Shown here: positions 47,376 through 57,040 of the stretch, one piece after another
Position numbering within the stretch: the stretch's first letter is position 1
How the letters are laid out: every line of letters starts with the position of its first letter
Assembly: GCF_022919835.1 (NCBI RefSeq)
Contig: NZ_CP095074.1
Location: 1,426,001-1,490,000, forward strand
Origin: Halobacillus shinanisalinarum
GTDB lineage: Bacteria > Bacillota > Bacilli > Bacillales > Halobacillaceae
Length of the DNA stretch: 64,000 nt
Direction: 5' to 3'
Translations under genes and position numbers: made by a program
The notes under the pieces: model-generated
Seen by the model: the letters and a program-made list of their open reading frames with translations, nothing else
The model's database searches: none
What the model was told of the DNA's origin: nothing

Positions 47376-49349
47376 TTATATAATTTTTTCAGGACTCCGG
47401 GATTGGTCGCTATGATGTTTCTTATCGTTGGTTCGAAACCTTAATTCTGCCAATAATAGAATCGTAAACAGCCCAAACCCAGCTACATTTAAAACCCATG
47501 TATACTGGAGACCTTCTACTACCGGGAAAAGCAAAAACAATCCTGAAGCCGCTACCAAAACTCTTTTTAATGCATGAAGAGAACTAAATAAAAAGCCTGC
47601 CACACTAACTGACAATATAAAACACCCTAGTATCGCCGTTAAGATTGAAATTACTCTCGTCAACACACTAATATCATCCCCTACTCCTAACAAGAGGGAC
47701 GGAGAGTAAACAAATAGAAATGGAACAATTAATGCAGCAATACCTAGTCCCATCGCGGAAAAACCAATCTTGTAAGGACTCTCTTTGGCAATGGAAGCAG
47801 CCGCAAAAGCGGCAACAGCAATAGGCGGTGTAAAACTAGAAACAGTAGAAAAATAGAAAACAAACAAGTGGGCAGCCATTGGATGTACGCCCAGCTCTAC
47901 AAGCGATGGTGCAACCAATGTAGCTACAAGGGCATATGCTGCAACCGCGGGCATCCCCATACCTAATATAATCGAAACGATCGCACTCGTGGCTAACAAA
48001 AGAATGAGGTTAGATTCACCAATTTGTGTTAATAACAAGGCTAAATTAAATCCTAAACCAGTAATTCCTACAATCCCAATAACTAATCCTGCAGCACCAA
48101 GAATGATACCAATTTCAAGTAACGTTTCCCCCGTTCCAATAAGCGTATCCCAAATCCGCTTCCATAGCTTTTTTCGATACTTACGTTGCAACAATAAAAT
48201 GAGAAGCGCTATAAATGCAGTATAGACACCGCTCGTTGTAGGTGTATACCCAGCAACAAATAAAAGATAGAGCAGCACGGCAAATATAGGTACGATCATC
48301 CATCCTGTTTTTAATACCTTCCTAATGGAGGGTAACTGTTCTTTTGGAAGACCGACCAATCCCTTACTAGCAGCCCTTAAATCCACTTGGACAAAAATGC
48401 AGAGATAATATAAAAGAGCGGGAATGATGGCAGCTATCATTACTTCCACGTAAGGCACTCCTAAATTTTGCGCGATAATGAAGGCGGCAATCCCCATCAC
48501 AGGCGGCATTATGATCCCTCCAGTTGAGGCCACCGATTCAATCGCACCAGCTTCCCTTCGACTGAATCCGTTTTTAATCATCAAGGGAATCGTCATGCTT
48601 CCTGTTAAAACGACATTCGAAACCGGACCGCCCGAAACACTTCCTACTAGGCTTGAACCGACAACAGAAGCTTTTGCAGGCCCACCACGGTATCGACCGA
48701 AAACCGCAAATGCAAAATCATTAAACATACTTCCGCCACCAAATTTAAGCAAGACCTGTCCGAATAAAATAAACGCCAACGCAATGGTTGAAGCGATGTT
48801 AAGCATGAACAGCAAGCTATTAGCATCTACAAATAAGTAGTTAAAAAACTGATCCAGGGAAACTCTTTCTCCTTTAAGTGGACCTGGGAAAATAGAAGGC
48901 ACTAACGCATAGAACATGAATGCCCCAACAACTATAACCAAAGACCAACCGAACAACCGTCTCAAGGATTCCATAATAAGGGTAATTCCAAGTAACGAAA
49001 CAATGAATCTATCTGTTGTAACATAACCAAACCTTAGAACAATGTCGGGGTAATAGATTGAAATATAGAACCCGACACTAAATCCAGCGGCCGCCAAGAT
49101 CCAATCGTACCAGGGCACTCTGTTAGAACTGCAAGATGAAGCTGCCGGAACCCCGATAAATACCCCAGCTAAGATGAAAGCCAAAAATAGACCTGTATAT
49201 TGTTCAAGGAATAATGCGATACCTAAATATTGATGTACACTTAATATATACAGGATCCCTGATACGGGAATTGCGAATAAAAGCGACCTCCAAATAATTA
49301 GAGATACCCCGTTTAGAGTCCGAAACCGGCTTTTCTCTTGTTGAGCCAT
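47376..49349 (-). CDS. TRAP transporter fused permease (TAXI type, DctQM fusion)
   Basis: 657 residues with ~17-18 membrane helices: the small DctQ-like part (residues ~1-190) fused to the large DctM part, as usual in TAXI systems. Marks: FMLNIASTIALAFILFGQVL, GRYRGGPAKASVVGSSLVGS, VSGGPVSNVVLTGSMTIPLM, SVASTGGIIMPPVMGIAAFI and GMGMPAVAAYALVATLVAPS. It imports an organic acid with Na+ or H+ using the periplasmic-type TAXI protein encoded upstream. The substrate is unknown; TAXI systems often take glutamate or dicarboxylates. The start has AGGAGG upstream. Confidence 0.93.
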   Translation of the reverse strand: MAQQEKSRFRTLNGVSLIIWRSLLFAIPVSGILYILSVHQYLGIALFLEQYTGLFLAFILAGVFIGVPAASSCSSNRVPWYDWILAAAGFSVGFYISIYYPDIVLRFGYVTTDRFIVSLLGITLIMESLRRLFGWSLVIVVGAFMFYALVPSIFPGPLKGERVSLDQFFNYLFVDANSLLFMLNIASTIALAFILFGQVLLKFGGGSMFNDFAFAVFGRYRGGPAKASVVGSSLVGSVSGGPVSNVVLTGSMTIPLMIKNGFSRREAGAIESVASTGGIIMPPVMGIAAFIIAQNLGVPYVEVMIAAIIPALLYYLCIFVQVDLRAASKGLVGLPKEQLPSIRKVLKTGWMIVPIFAVLLYLLFVAGYTPTTSGVYTAFIALLILLLQRKYRKKLWKRIWDTLIGTGETLLEIGIILGAAGLVIGIVGITGLGFNLALLLTQIGESNLILLLATSAIVSIILGMGMPAVAAYALVATLVAPSLVELGVHPMAAHLFVFYFSTVSSFTPPIAVAAFAAASIAKESPYKIGFSAMGLGIAALIVPFLFVYSPSLLLGVGDDISVLTRVISILTAILGCFILSVSVAGFLFSSLHALKRVLVAASGLFLLFPVVEGLQYTWVLNVAGFGLFTILLLAELRFRTNDKKHHSDQSRSPEKII

Positions 49350-49419
49350 ACCTGTTCCCTCCTATTTTTATAATAAAAGTCTGAACAATGGATAAACATC
49401 CTTAAGAAAATAGAATTCA

Positions 49420-50493
49420 TTACTTTATTGATTTCAACAATTCTCCCTGCTTTTGTTCAGCTTCTTCTGTCCAAAGACCTTGTTCTTTAAAAAACTTAAT
49501 GGCTCCGGGATGATAAGGTACAGATGGATTTGGATCAAACATTTGCTCAGGAGTCCAAGTTTGCAACCAGGTAAACTGAGAATGCAATTTTTTATAATGA
49601 CCCCAAAGTACTTTGGTTAAACGATATGCAGTTTCTTCCGAGACCTTTGATGAACCAATTAAAGCAATTGGGTATTGAGCCAGAATTGTCTTTTCATTCA
49701 GAAATCCATTGTTAAACACAGTTGGTTTAATATTTGGTACGAGGGATTGCATTTCTCGAGTAACATCCTTTGGAAACTCATCAATATTCTCTGGTGATAC
49801 GCCTCCCCAGTTTAAGCCGTCTATATCAATGGCCGTATCAGCCTCAAGAAATGTAGAAACAGTAGGTGTCCCTGTAAAAGCAGCATCCACTCGATTTTCA
49901 CGCAGTGCATTTACCCCTGCTCCTACCCCGGTAACTGGAACCATTTGAACGTCATCCCATGTCAATCCGGCAGAAGCAATATGCGCCTCAAGAACTCTTG
50001 GTATAATTTGATTACCTGAATAATTCGCCGCCACTCTCTTGCCTTTAAGATCTTTCACCTTTTCAATTCCGGAGTTAGCCCTTACGGTAAAACCAGAAAT
50101 AACAATATTATTTCCCCTAACCAATAAACGAACGTTTTTGCTTTTTTCAGGGTACCCGTTTATCCCTTTCAATGCCCATTTGGCATCTGGGTAAGAGAGA
50201 ATACCAAAGTCGATCTCTCCACTATTTAATAAGGGCATCCAAGCATTTGAACCAGAAAAAGGTTTAACCGTCATTTTTAAATCTGAATGGGAAGTCACAA
50301 CAGTAGCGATACCCGAGGCTGTACTATGGTAGGCAATGCCGGGTTGATGGGCTCCAATACTGATAAGATGATCCACTGAATCAGACTTGGACCCTGAATG
50401 AGCTTCTTTACTTCCACATCCAGCTAAAATAAGGCACGACAAAACAATAACAACAACACTATAAATCTTGCAGCTTAAGGAAATCTGTTTCAT
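49420..50493 (-). CDS. TAXI-family TRAP transporter solute-binding lipoprotein
   Basis: 357 residues. A lipoprotein signal (VVIVLSCLILAGCGSKEA, Cys ~26) precedes the TAXI fold: HLISIGAHQPGIAYHSTASG, FSGSNAWMPLLNSGEIDFGI, KDLKGKRVAANYSGNQIIPR, MVPVTGVGAGVNALRENRVD and AAFTGTPTV. It captures the solute outside the membrane for the fused permease downstream, 70 bases away on the same strand. A cre-like box ~80 bases upstream suggests CcpA control. AAGGAG lies 10 bases before the ATG. Confidence 0.93.
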   Translation of the reverse strand: MKQISLSCKIYSVVVIVLSCLILAGCGSKEAHSGSKSDSVDHLISIGAHQPGIAYHSTASGIATVVTSHSDLKMTVKPFSGSNAWMPLLNSGEIDFGILSYPDAKWALKGINGYPEKSKNVRLLVRGNNIVISGFTVRANSGIEKVKDLKGKRVAANYSGNQIIPRVLEAHIASAGLTWDDVQMVPVTGVGAGVNALRENRVDAAFTGTPTVSTFLEADTAIDIDGLNWGGVSPENIDEFPKDVTREMQSLVPNIKPTVFNNGFLNEKTILAQYPIALIGSSKVSEETAYRLTKVLWGHYKKLHSQFTWLQTWTPEQMFDPNPSVPYHPGAIKFFKEQGLWTEEAEQKQGELLKSIK

Positions 50494-50790
50494 GCAGAAT
50501 TACTCCTTATAGTAAAGTTTATAAACCTGATATTGAAGACTTATTCTTGCAATAGTACTAGTATCATCGATTGAATCCGCTTACAAAGCAACCTTGCGAC
50601 CACTGATACACACTTATTAAATAAAGAAACTTTCCAATAAGGCTTGATATTAGAGGTAAACCTTTAAGCTAAATTACCAGACCCAATACCTACAAATTCG
50701 ATGGTGGAGAATTTAAAAAATGTATTTATATGATTGTATTGGCAGTGTAGGAGGAATAAAAAGATTTATTACAGTAACAATCCTCACAAA
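50494..50790. other. Spacer between the TAXI gene and Fe-alcohol dehydrogenase
   Basis: 297 bases, AT-rich, with the cre-like box at 50572. No gene and no clear terminator seen. Confidence 0.45.
50572..50585. promoter_or_regulatory. cre-like box upstream of the TAXI-TRAP genes
   Basis: TGAATCCGCTTACA matches TGWAANCGNTNWCA with one mismatch at position 5. Confidence 0.35.
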
Positions 50791-51969
50791 TTAATAGGCA
50801 CTTTCAAGAATTCTTACAATATCCTCTTTCATTGCTTTTCGTGGGGTAAAAGTCATACTTTTTTCTTTTAAAGCATCTGCAGCAATCTGACTAAATTCTG
50901 TTGTTTCAACTCCCACGTCTCTTAACCTAGGTATATTAACCTTTTCACATAACTCACTCACTTTCTCTACCACATGTTCTATTGTCTCTTTGCCACCCTT
51001 ACTTACGATGGATATCCCCATGATAGAAGCTACATCCCTTAATCTATCTTGAACTTTCTCATCTTCTCCATTAAAAGCTAATACATGTGGTAAAAGAGTG
51101 GCATTTGCAATCCCATGTGGAACACCACAATGGGAACTGATAGGATGAGAAATAGCATGAACAAGGCCCAAACCTGCAGAATTAAATGCTATTCCGGCTA
51201 ACAAACTCCCTATTAACATATTGGATCGTGCCTGTAGATTCGTCCCATTTACAGTGGATTCATAAAGGTTCTTTGAAATGAGCTCAATTGCTTTTAATGC
51301 ATTTATATCCGTTAGGACAGAAGCTCCTTTAGAAATGTAGGCCTCAAGTGCGTGAGTTAGTGCATCCATCCCCGTACCTGCAGTGACGTTAGCTGGGAGG
51401 CCAACAGTTAGCTCAGGATCTAGTAAGGCTGTTGTTGCCCCACAGCCTTGTCCAGCAATTATCATTTTCCTGGATTTTTCTGAATTGGTAACGACCGTGA
51501 CTGAGGTTACCTCACTCCCTGTTCCAGCTGTAGTTGGAATCGCAATTATTGGTTTAACCTCATGCTCTACTTGATCCTTTCCTTCATACTGATGGATAGG
51601 ACCGGGATTCGTTAATAGAATATTTACGGCTTTCGCGCAATCAATTGAGCTTCCACCTCCGATAGCGACAATGCCATCTATTTCCTGTTTACGGGCAAAT
51701 TCAGCAGCATTGGTTACAATCGAATCAGGTGGATTTGGGGTAACCTTATCGTACGTCGACACCTTAATACCTTCGTTTTGTAATGAGTCGACTATGTTGT
51801 TAGAAATGCCCGCACTTTTGATTCCTTCATCATAGATACATAGTACTTTTTCAACTCCAAGGTCCTTGCTGATAACACCAACTTCTTTAGAGGCCCCGGC
51901 TCCTATTTTTATATCAACAGAGACAGAAAAGTTCATAGTCGGAATCGTACCCTGATTTATAGTCTTCAT
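50791..51969 (-). CDS. Iron-containing alcohol dehydrogenase
   Basis: 392 residues, group III Fe-ADH. NAD-binding region: GIVAIGGGSSIDCAKAVNIL (~98-117), then IPTTAGTGSEVT. Metal site: TAGTGMDALTHALEAYISKG (Asp/His), NSAGLGLVHAISHPISSHCG and GVPHGIANATLLPHVLAFN (His ligands). Such enzymes interconvert alcohols and aldehydes with NAD(P)H; 1,3-propanediol, 4-hydroxybutyrate or succinate-semialdehyde forms exist. It lies on the same strand as the MFS, amidohydrolase and aldehyde dehydrogenase genes and may handle an aldehyde or alcohol of that pathway. AAAAGGAG precedes the ATG. Confidence 0.93.
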   Translation of the reverse strand: MKTINQGTIPTMNFSVSVDIKIGAGASKEVGVISKDLGVEKVLCIYDEGIKSAGISNNIVDSLQNEGIKVSTYDKVTPNPPDSIVTNAAEFARKQEIDGIVAIGGGSSIDCAKAVNILLTNPGPIHQYEGKDQVEHEVKPIIAIPTTAGTGSEVTSVTVVTNSEKSRKMIIAGQGCGATTALLDPELTVGLPANVTAGTGMDALTHALEAYISKGASVLTDINALKAIELISKNLYESTVNGTNLQARSNMLIGSLLAGIAFNSAGLGLVHAISHPISSHCGVPHGIANATLLPHVLAFNGEDEKVQDRLRDVASIMGISIVSKGGKETIEHVVEKVSELCEKVNIPRLRDVGVETTEFSQIAADALKEKSMTFTPRKAMKEDIVRILESAY

Positions 51970-52024
51970 ATGCTTTTATTCTCCTTTTGAAAAGATTTGT
52001 TTTCTTCCCCTTTAAAGCCGTTCT

Positions 52025-53330
52025 TTAATGAATAGTAACCTTGGCTGTCGAGTCTATTTCTTCCTTAGTAGTTCTTTCTGGAGGACGTAAGAAAACACCT
52101 ACAATAACCACGCCTGAGGCAACAATTAACGATGTTAAGTAAAAAGCATTATCGAAACTGTTGGTTGCATCAACGATAAAACCAGTAATGATTGGTGCAA
52201 AAATCCCGGGGAGTGTCTGTGCTAACTGTGAGAAGCCCCCTATTGAACCGGCCTGATCAGGAACAGTTTCAGCTACTACTGCCCCTAAAGGTGAAGCGGC
52301 AGAGGCTAGGGCGAAGGAGGCTAATGTAAGCAAAATGACTGCACCAACACTTGACTTAACGGTAACTACAAAAATAAGACAGATGGCCAACACACCAAAC
52401 CAAGCTGCTGACCAATAGGCTCTTGCAATACGTCTGCTTCCCGTTCGGATATAGATTAAGTCACTAAATTTCCCCCTAATGACTGACCTATAGCAGCACC
52501 GACCCAAGGAATAGCTGCTGCAAACCCCATTGCATGCAAGTTCAACCCTCTTTGGATAGTAAAATATCCTGGAAGCCATGTTAATAAAAAGTAAAGTGTG
52601 TATCCGACGCAAAATAACCCCCACATGTTAGCTAGAATAGTCCCCGAACCTTTCTAGGAATGGTCAATAATTCTTTTAAAGATTTTCTTTCTTTTGAGGA
52701 TTCAGTTTCAATTAACTCCTCCTGCTCCGAAAGAATCCATTGTTTCTCCTCATCTTTCATGTAAGGATTGTCTTCAGGCCGATCAGTAAACCACTTACGC
52801 CAACAAAAGACCCAGATCACCCCTATGACACCCATAAGGTAAAAGGGGGAACGCCATCCAAAGCTATCTATCATCCAAACAATTACAGGGGTCCCTAACG
52901 CAGGAGCAAGGTATACCCCTGCAAAAGCAACCCCCAAAGCAGTAGAATATTCCCGTGGACTAAACCAATTTGTTACAATCCTTACTCCATTAGACAGAGA
53001 GGGACTTTCTCCAACGCCAAATAGAATCCGAGCAATTAGAAACGAAACATAGTTGAACGCGCCTGCTGTAGCCATCGTAAAAATAGACCACCACGCACCT
53101 CCCCATATAAACACCTTCTTTGAACCCCACTTATCCGCAGCAATTCCTGCAATAATAGTGAATGGTACTAGCCCCCAAAAAAAGGCACTTAGGATAAATC
53201 CCCATTGTGTCGCACTAAATCCATACTCCTCCATAATTGGTTCAGTTGCTAGAGAAATAATAACGCGGTCCACAAATTGAATGAAAAAGATTGACATAAT
53301 AAACATCAACATTATCCAGCGATATTTCAT
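52025..53330 (-). pseudogene. MFS transporter (ACS/phthalate-type), two frameshifts as given
   Basis: Anion:cation symporter-like MFS permease read in three frames. The N-terminal half (FFIQFVDRVIISLATEPIME, GIAADKWGSKKVFIWGGAWW, ILFGVGESPSLSNGVRIVTN) runs to ~52642, where one G is missing from a G run. The middle (ANMWGLFCVGYTLYFLLTWL, GFAAAIPWVGAAIGQSLGG) is in a second frame, and from ~52472 (another G-run loss) the end (KFSDLIYIRTGSRRIARAYW, SPLGAVVAETVPDQAGSIGG) is in a third. The repaired protein has ~435 residues and 12 helices, the normal size. It probably imports an organic acid or sugar acid. The MKYRW start follows GGGGG. Confidence 0.88.
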
Positions 53331-53367
53331 CAATTATCCCCCATTTATTTGATGCTATAGACAAGCA

Positions 53368-54210
53368 TCATTCAGCTACCGATATCCGTTGCAAATCTTC
53401 TCCTACGATCACTTCACCCTTAAAAATTGCAGAAGCTTCTTGAGATACCTTCTCTTCATTTGCACTTGGTAGAAAATGTGTCATTACCATTTTCTTGACC
53501 CCTGCTTTGCTGGCAATTTCCGCAGCCTGTGCAGGTGTACAATGTTCCAATTGCAGCTTGCTCCATATATTTTTCAAGTTTTCATCCTGACTATTTGTAC
53601 CTATCGACGAAGAATTAATAGCGGCATCTTGTATGAGAATATCTGCCTCTTTAGCGAATTCGACCAGTGAATCAATCGGTGCGGTATCACCGGAAATCAC
53701 GATCGATTTCGAATCAACCTCGAATCGAAACGCAAATGTTTTTACATTATGGATAACTGGTATGGTTGTAATATTGGCAGGTGTACCGCTTATGACTGAA
53801 CCTCCCTCATCCTCTAATTCAATAATATTTACATCTGTTAATCCATCACTCGGTATTCCAAGGTCACCTGTACGATACGCAATGTCTTCTTCAAACATTT
53901 CCAAAACCTTTTGGTGGAATCGTTTTGTTCCCTTGGGACCGATTACTGTAAGCTTGTTCCGTCCTAGAGACCAACCGCCTAACAAAAAGTGCGCATAACC
54001 AAAAACATGATCGGAATGTAAGTGAGTAAAACATAAATATTCGATGTCCGCTGGACTGTATCCGGCTGACATTAACTGCCTTACAGTCCCTTCTCCGCAA
54101 TCTACTAAAATTGGCATGTCAACAATCGTAATTACTTGTGCTGGTCCACTTCTTTCCAAGTTCGGTTTTGGGCTACCGGTCCCAAGCATAGTCACTGATA
54201 AATTGCTCAA
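53368..54210 (-). CDS. MBL-fold metallo-hydrolase (RNase Z/arylsulfatase-like), copy A
   Basis: About 280 residues. Zinc-binding motifs are complete: FTHLHSDHVFGYAHFLLGG (HxHxDH), the IPVIHNVKTFAF region, SGDTAPIDSLVEFAKEADIL and MTHFLPSANEEK. The start MLGTGSPKPNLERSGPA and glycine-rich SLGRNKLTVIGPKGT place it with RNase Z-like hydrolases that act on small esters or lactones, not RNA. TTG 54210 is chosen because GGGAGGG lies 6 bases upstream. A paralogue lies at 60100-60960, ~6 kb upstream in the same gene set. Substrate unknown. Confidence 0.88.
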   Translation of the reverse strand: MSNLSVTMLGTGSPKPNLERSGPAQVITIVDMPILVDCGEGTVRQLMSAGYSPADIEYLCFTHLHSDHVFGYAHFLLGGWSLGRNKLTVIGPKGTKRFHQKVLEMFEEDIAYRTGDLGIPSDGLTDVNIIELEDEGGSVISGTPANITTIPVIHNVKTFAFRFEVDSKSIVISGDTAPIDSLVEFAKEADILIQDAAINSSSIGTNSQDENLKNIWSKLQLEHCTPAQAAEIASKAGVKKMVMTHFLPSANEEKVSQEASAIFKGEVIVGEDLQRISVAE

Positions 54211-54337
54211 GTTATACCCTCCCTTAATTTCTGAGCTGACGAACAAGTTGATAAAATCTCCCATAAGGAAGTATCGAGAAGACACGGTGTTTTCCTTAGA
54301 AAGTAATTTCAAGGTCCCTTATGGAAGAAAATGAATG

Positions 54338-55794
54338 TTAAATAATAGTAGAAATAAACTTCGTTTCTAGAAAGTCAGCTAATCCATCCGGGCCACCTTC
54401 ACGCCCCATTCCACTTTCTTTCATTCCACCAAATGGACCTTGAACTTGAGCTAGAACCGTATCATTGATTCCTACCATTCCATATTCCAACCCTTCAGAA
54501 ACTCTAACGGATCGTGATAAGTTTTGAGTAAAAATGTAAGCGGCAAGACCGTAATCCGTGTTATTTGCTTTATTGACGACTTCCAGCTCATCATCAAATG
54601 TAAATATGGAAGCTACAGGACCAAAAGTCTCCTGATGGGAGATGAGCATCGCCTCATCCACATCAGATAATATAGTTGGTGAATAAAAATAGCCATTTTC
54701 GCATCCAGTAACCTTGCATTCATTCCCGCCATAGATGAGGTTCGCTCCATTCCTTACCGCATCTTCGACGTGTTCTATCGCTTTCTCCAGACCTGCTTTG
54801 TTAACGACAGGTCCTAAATCTACATCATCTTCTAAGCCATTTCCAACTTTCAGACCTTCCACCTTCTCTTTGAAAAGTGTCAAGAATTCCTCTTTGACGG
54901 ATTCCTGTACATAAATTCGATTCGGTGAAATACAGGTTTGCCCACTGTTGAAAAACTTGGCTCTCAGTATATTTGTAACGGCTTGCTCTAAATCAGCGTC
55001 CTCAAATACGATCAATGGAGCATGTCCACCCAATTCCATTGAAACTCTTTTCACTTGTTCTGCAGCGTTTTTTAGTAAGTGTTTTCCAACGGCTGTAGAG
55101 CCTGTGAACGCAATCTTACGGATTCGTTTATCACTTAGCAAAGCATCACCAATTTTTGCAGGATTACCCGTAACTAAATTGAGCACGCCCTTTGGAATCC
55201 CTGCTTCCTCAGCCAATTTGAAAAATTGAACAGCACTTCCAGGTGTTTGCTCAGCTGGTTTCAAAACGACCGTACAACCAGCAGCTAAAGCAGGTGATAG
55301 TTTCCTCGTTACCATCGCGAGTGGGAAATTCCATGGCGTAATCGCACCAACCGGACCTACTGGCTGTTGAATTACTTTCAACCTTTTATTTTCTTCAGAA
55401 GCTTGCATTGTTTTTCCATAAATCCTTTTCCCTTCCTCAGCATTCCAGAGCACATAGTCAGCGGCATTCTTTACTTCACCCATTGCTTGTTTCAATGGTT
55501 TTCCCATTTCAAGAGAGATGGTTTGGGCTAATTCTTTCTGTCTTTCAAGCATTAGCTGGTAAATACGGATCAGAATCTCCGCTCTCTTAGTAGCTGGAGT
55601 TGCCGCCCAATCTTGAAAAGCCGCATAACTCGCTTCGATTGCCTCCTGTGTATCACCTTCATGCCCAGCTGCGGCTTTGCTTACCACTTCCCCATTGGCT
55701 GGATTTATTACATCAAAACATTCATTTGAGATAGGGCCCTCCACTCCCCGTTGATGTATAATTGGTAAGTTTGAACATTTGCTTGAACTGTCAT
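54338..55794 (-). pseudogene. Aldehyde dehydrogenase (succinate-semialdehyde type), frameshift near the N-terminus
   Basis: NAD(P)-dependent aldehyde dehydrogenase, best match in style to GabD. Core: VGPVGAITPWNFPLAMVTRK, AFTGSTAVGKHLLKNAAEQ, the catalytic Glu in MELGGHAPLI (~250) and catalytic Cys in FNSGQTCISPNRIYV (~285), EGLEYGMVGINDTVLAQVQG and PFGGMKESGMGREGG. A full start exists at ATG 55794 (MTVQANVQTYQLYINGEW, AGGAGG upstream), but one base is missing at ~55735-55745 before EGPISNECFDVINPANGEVV. Repaired length is ~485 residues, as expected. It would oxidise the semialdehyde made by the aminotransferase. Confidence 0.9.
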
Positions 55795-55821
55795 TATGGT
55801 ATCCTCCTCATTCACTTTGAT

Positions 55822-56951
55822 TTAGTAACTTTCAATTTTAACTTCGCTTTCTAATTTCCAGAACTCTGATTGCGTGTGAACCACTTTAGCGATCGCATCC
55901 TTTTGGTTGCTATAAACCGGTGCCCCATGAACATCACTAGGGAACGGATCATCGACACCGCTTTTCAGCCCAGTCAACTCCTCTATTATTCTCAGTGTGC
56001 AAAACGGTACATAAGAAGTACTGTATCCACCTTCATGCAGGGCAATAAGCCGTCCATTACAATGGCGTTCAGCCATTTTTTTGACGATTGAAGTCATTTT
56101 GCCAAAACCATCAGCTGTCATAAGCATTCGTCCTAAAGGGTCAAATCTACTAGGATCCTGTCCTGCTGATACGATTATTAATTCAGGGTCAAATTGCTCT
56201 GCAATCGGAACAACAATTTTTTCAAAAGCATATAGGTACCCATCGTCACCGGTTCCAGCTGGTAAAGGTATGTTAACGTTATATCCTTGTCCCTCCTCCT
56301 CACCAGTGTGTTCATGTAAACCTCTTCCAGCTGGAAACACATACTCTTGATGGATGGAAACAAACAGCACATCGGGATCAGAATAAAATGCACTTTCAGT
56401 TCCGTTCCCATGATGAACATCCCAATCTAGAATCATGATACGGTTTAAACCATATTTTTCCTTTGCATAGTTAGCAGCAATAGCAGCATTATTAAATAAA
56501 CAAAACCCCATACCAAGTTCTTCTTCCGCATGATGTCCTGGGGCCTCGTTAATGCGTATACATTCTGGGCTTCCCCCTCCATCACTGCCTCAACGGCAGT
56601 CAATGCCCCACCAGCCGATAACAAGGCAATTTCATATGAACCAGGGCCAACTACAGCCATTTTGCCTGCATCTCCACCACCTGTATCACTCAGTTCCTTG
56701 ATCTTCTCGACATAGTGGGAAGTATGATTTAACTCAATCTCATTCTCTGTTGCGAGCCTTGGGGAGATGGAATGTAAATTTTTAATAAACCCACTTCGTT
56801 CTAAAAGGTTCTTAACACGCCGTTTTGTCTCTGCATTTTCTGCATGAGTATCTGGCTCGACCATACCGCCTGACTGAATAACCAATGCTCCGTTACCTGT
56901 ATCGTGCCAAAAATAACTTTCATCATATATAAATCCTGTTTTCAAGCTCAT
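55822..56951 (-). pseudogene. Class II HDAC-like amidohydrolase (acetylpolyamine-type), one frameshift as given
   Basis: Zinc amidohydrolase of the histone deacetylase superfamily, most like bacterial HDAH/acetylpolyamine amidohydrolases. Active-site pieces: LTRPPGHHAEEELGMGF (the general-base His pair, spanning the break), MILDWDVHHGNGTESAFY (Asp and His zinc ligands), SAGQDPSRFDPLGRM (second zinc Asp) and ALHEGGYSTSYVPFC. One C is missing from a C run at 56540-56543; the repaired length is ~376 residues, standard. It would remove acetyl groups from acetylated amines, with the aminotransferase and aldehyde dehydrogenase acting on the product (inference). The start has AAAGGAGG; a cre-like box lies 58 bases upstream. 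Confidence 0.9.
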
Positions 56952-57008
56952 AGAAAGCCTCCTTTGGTGATCGATAAATCCTCATCATTCAAGCTATAGG
57001 GTTCAAAT

Positions 57009-57022
57009 AGAAACCGCTTTCA
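57009..57022. promoter_or_regulatory. cre-like box upstream of the HDAC-like gene
   Basis: AGAAACCGCTTTCA differs from the cre consensus only at its first base. It lies between nhaC and the HDAC-like gene, suggesting carbon-catabolite control of the downstream set. Confidence 0.45.
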
Positions 57023-57040
57023 AAAAAGTAATTAGATAAG

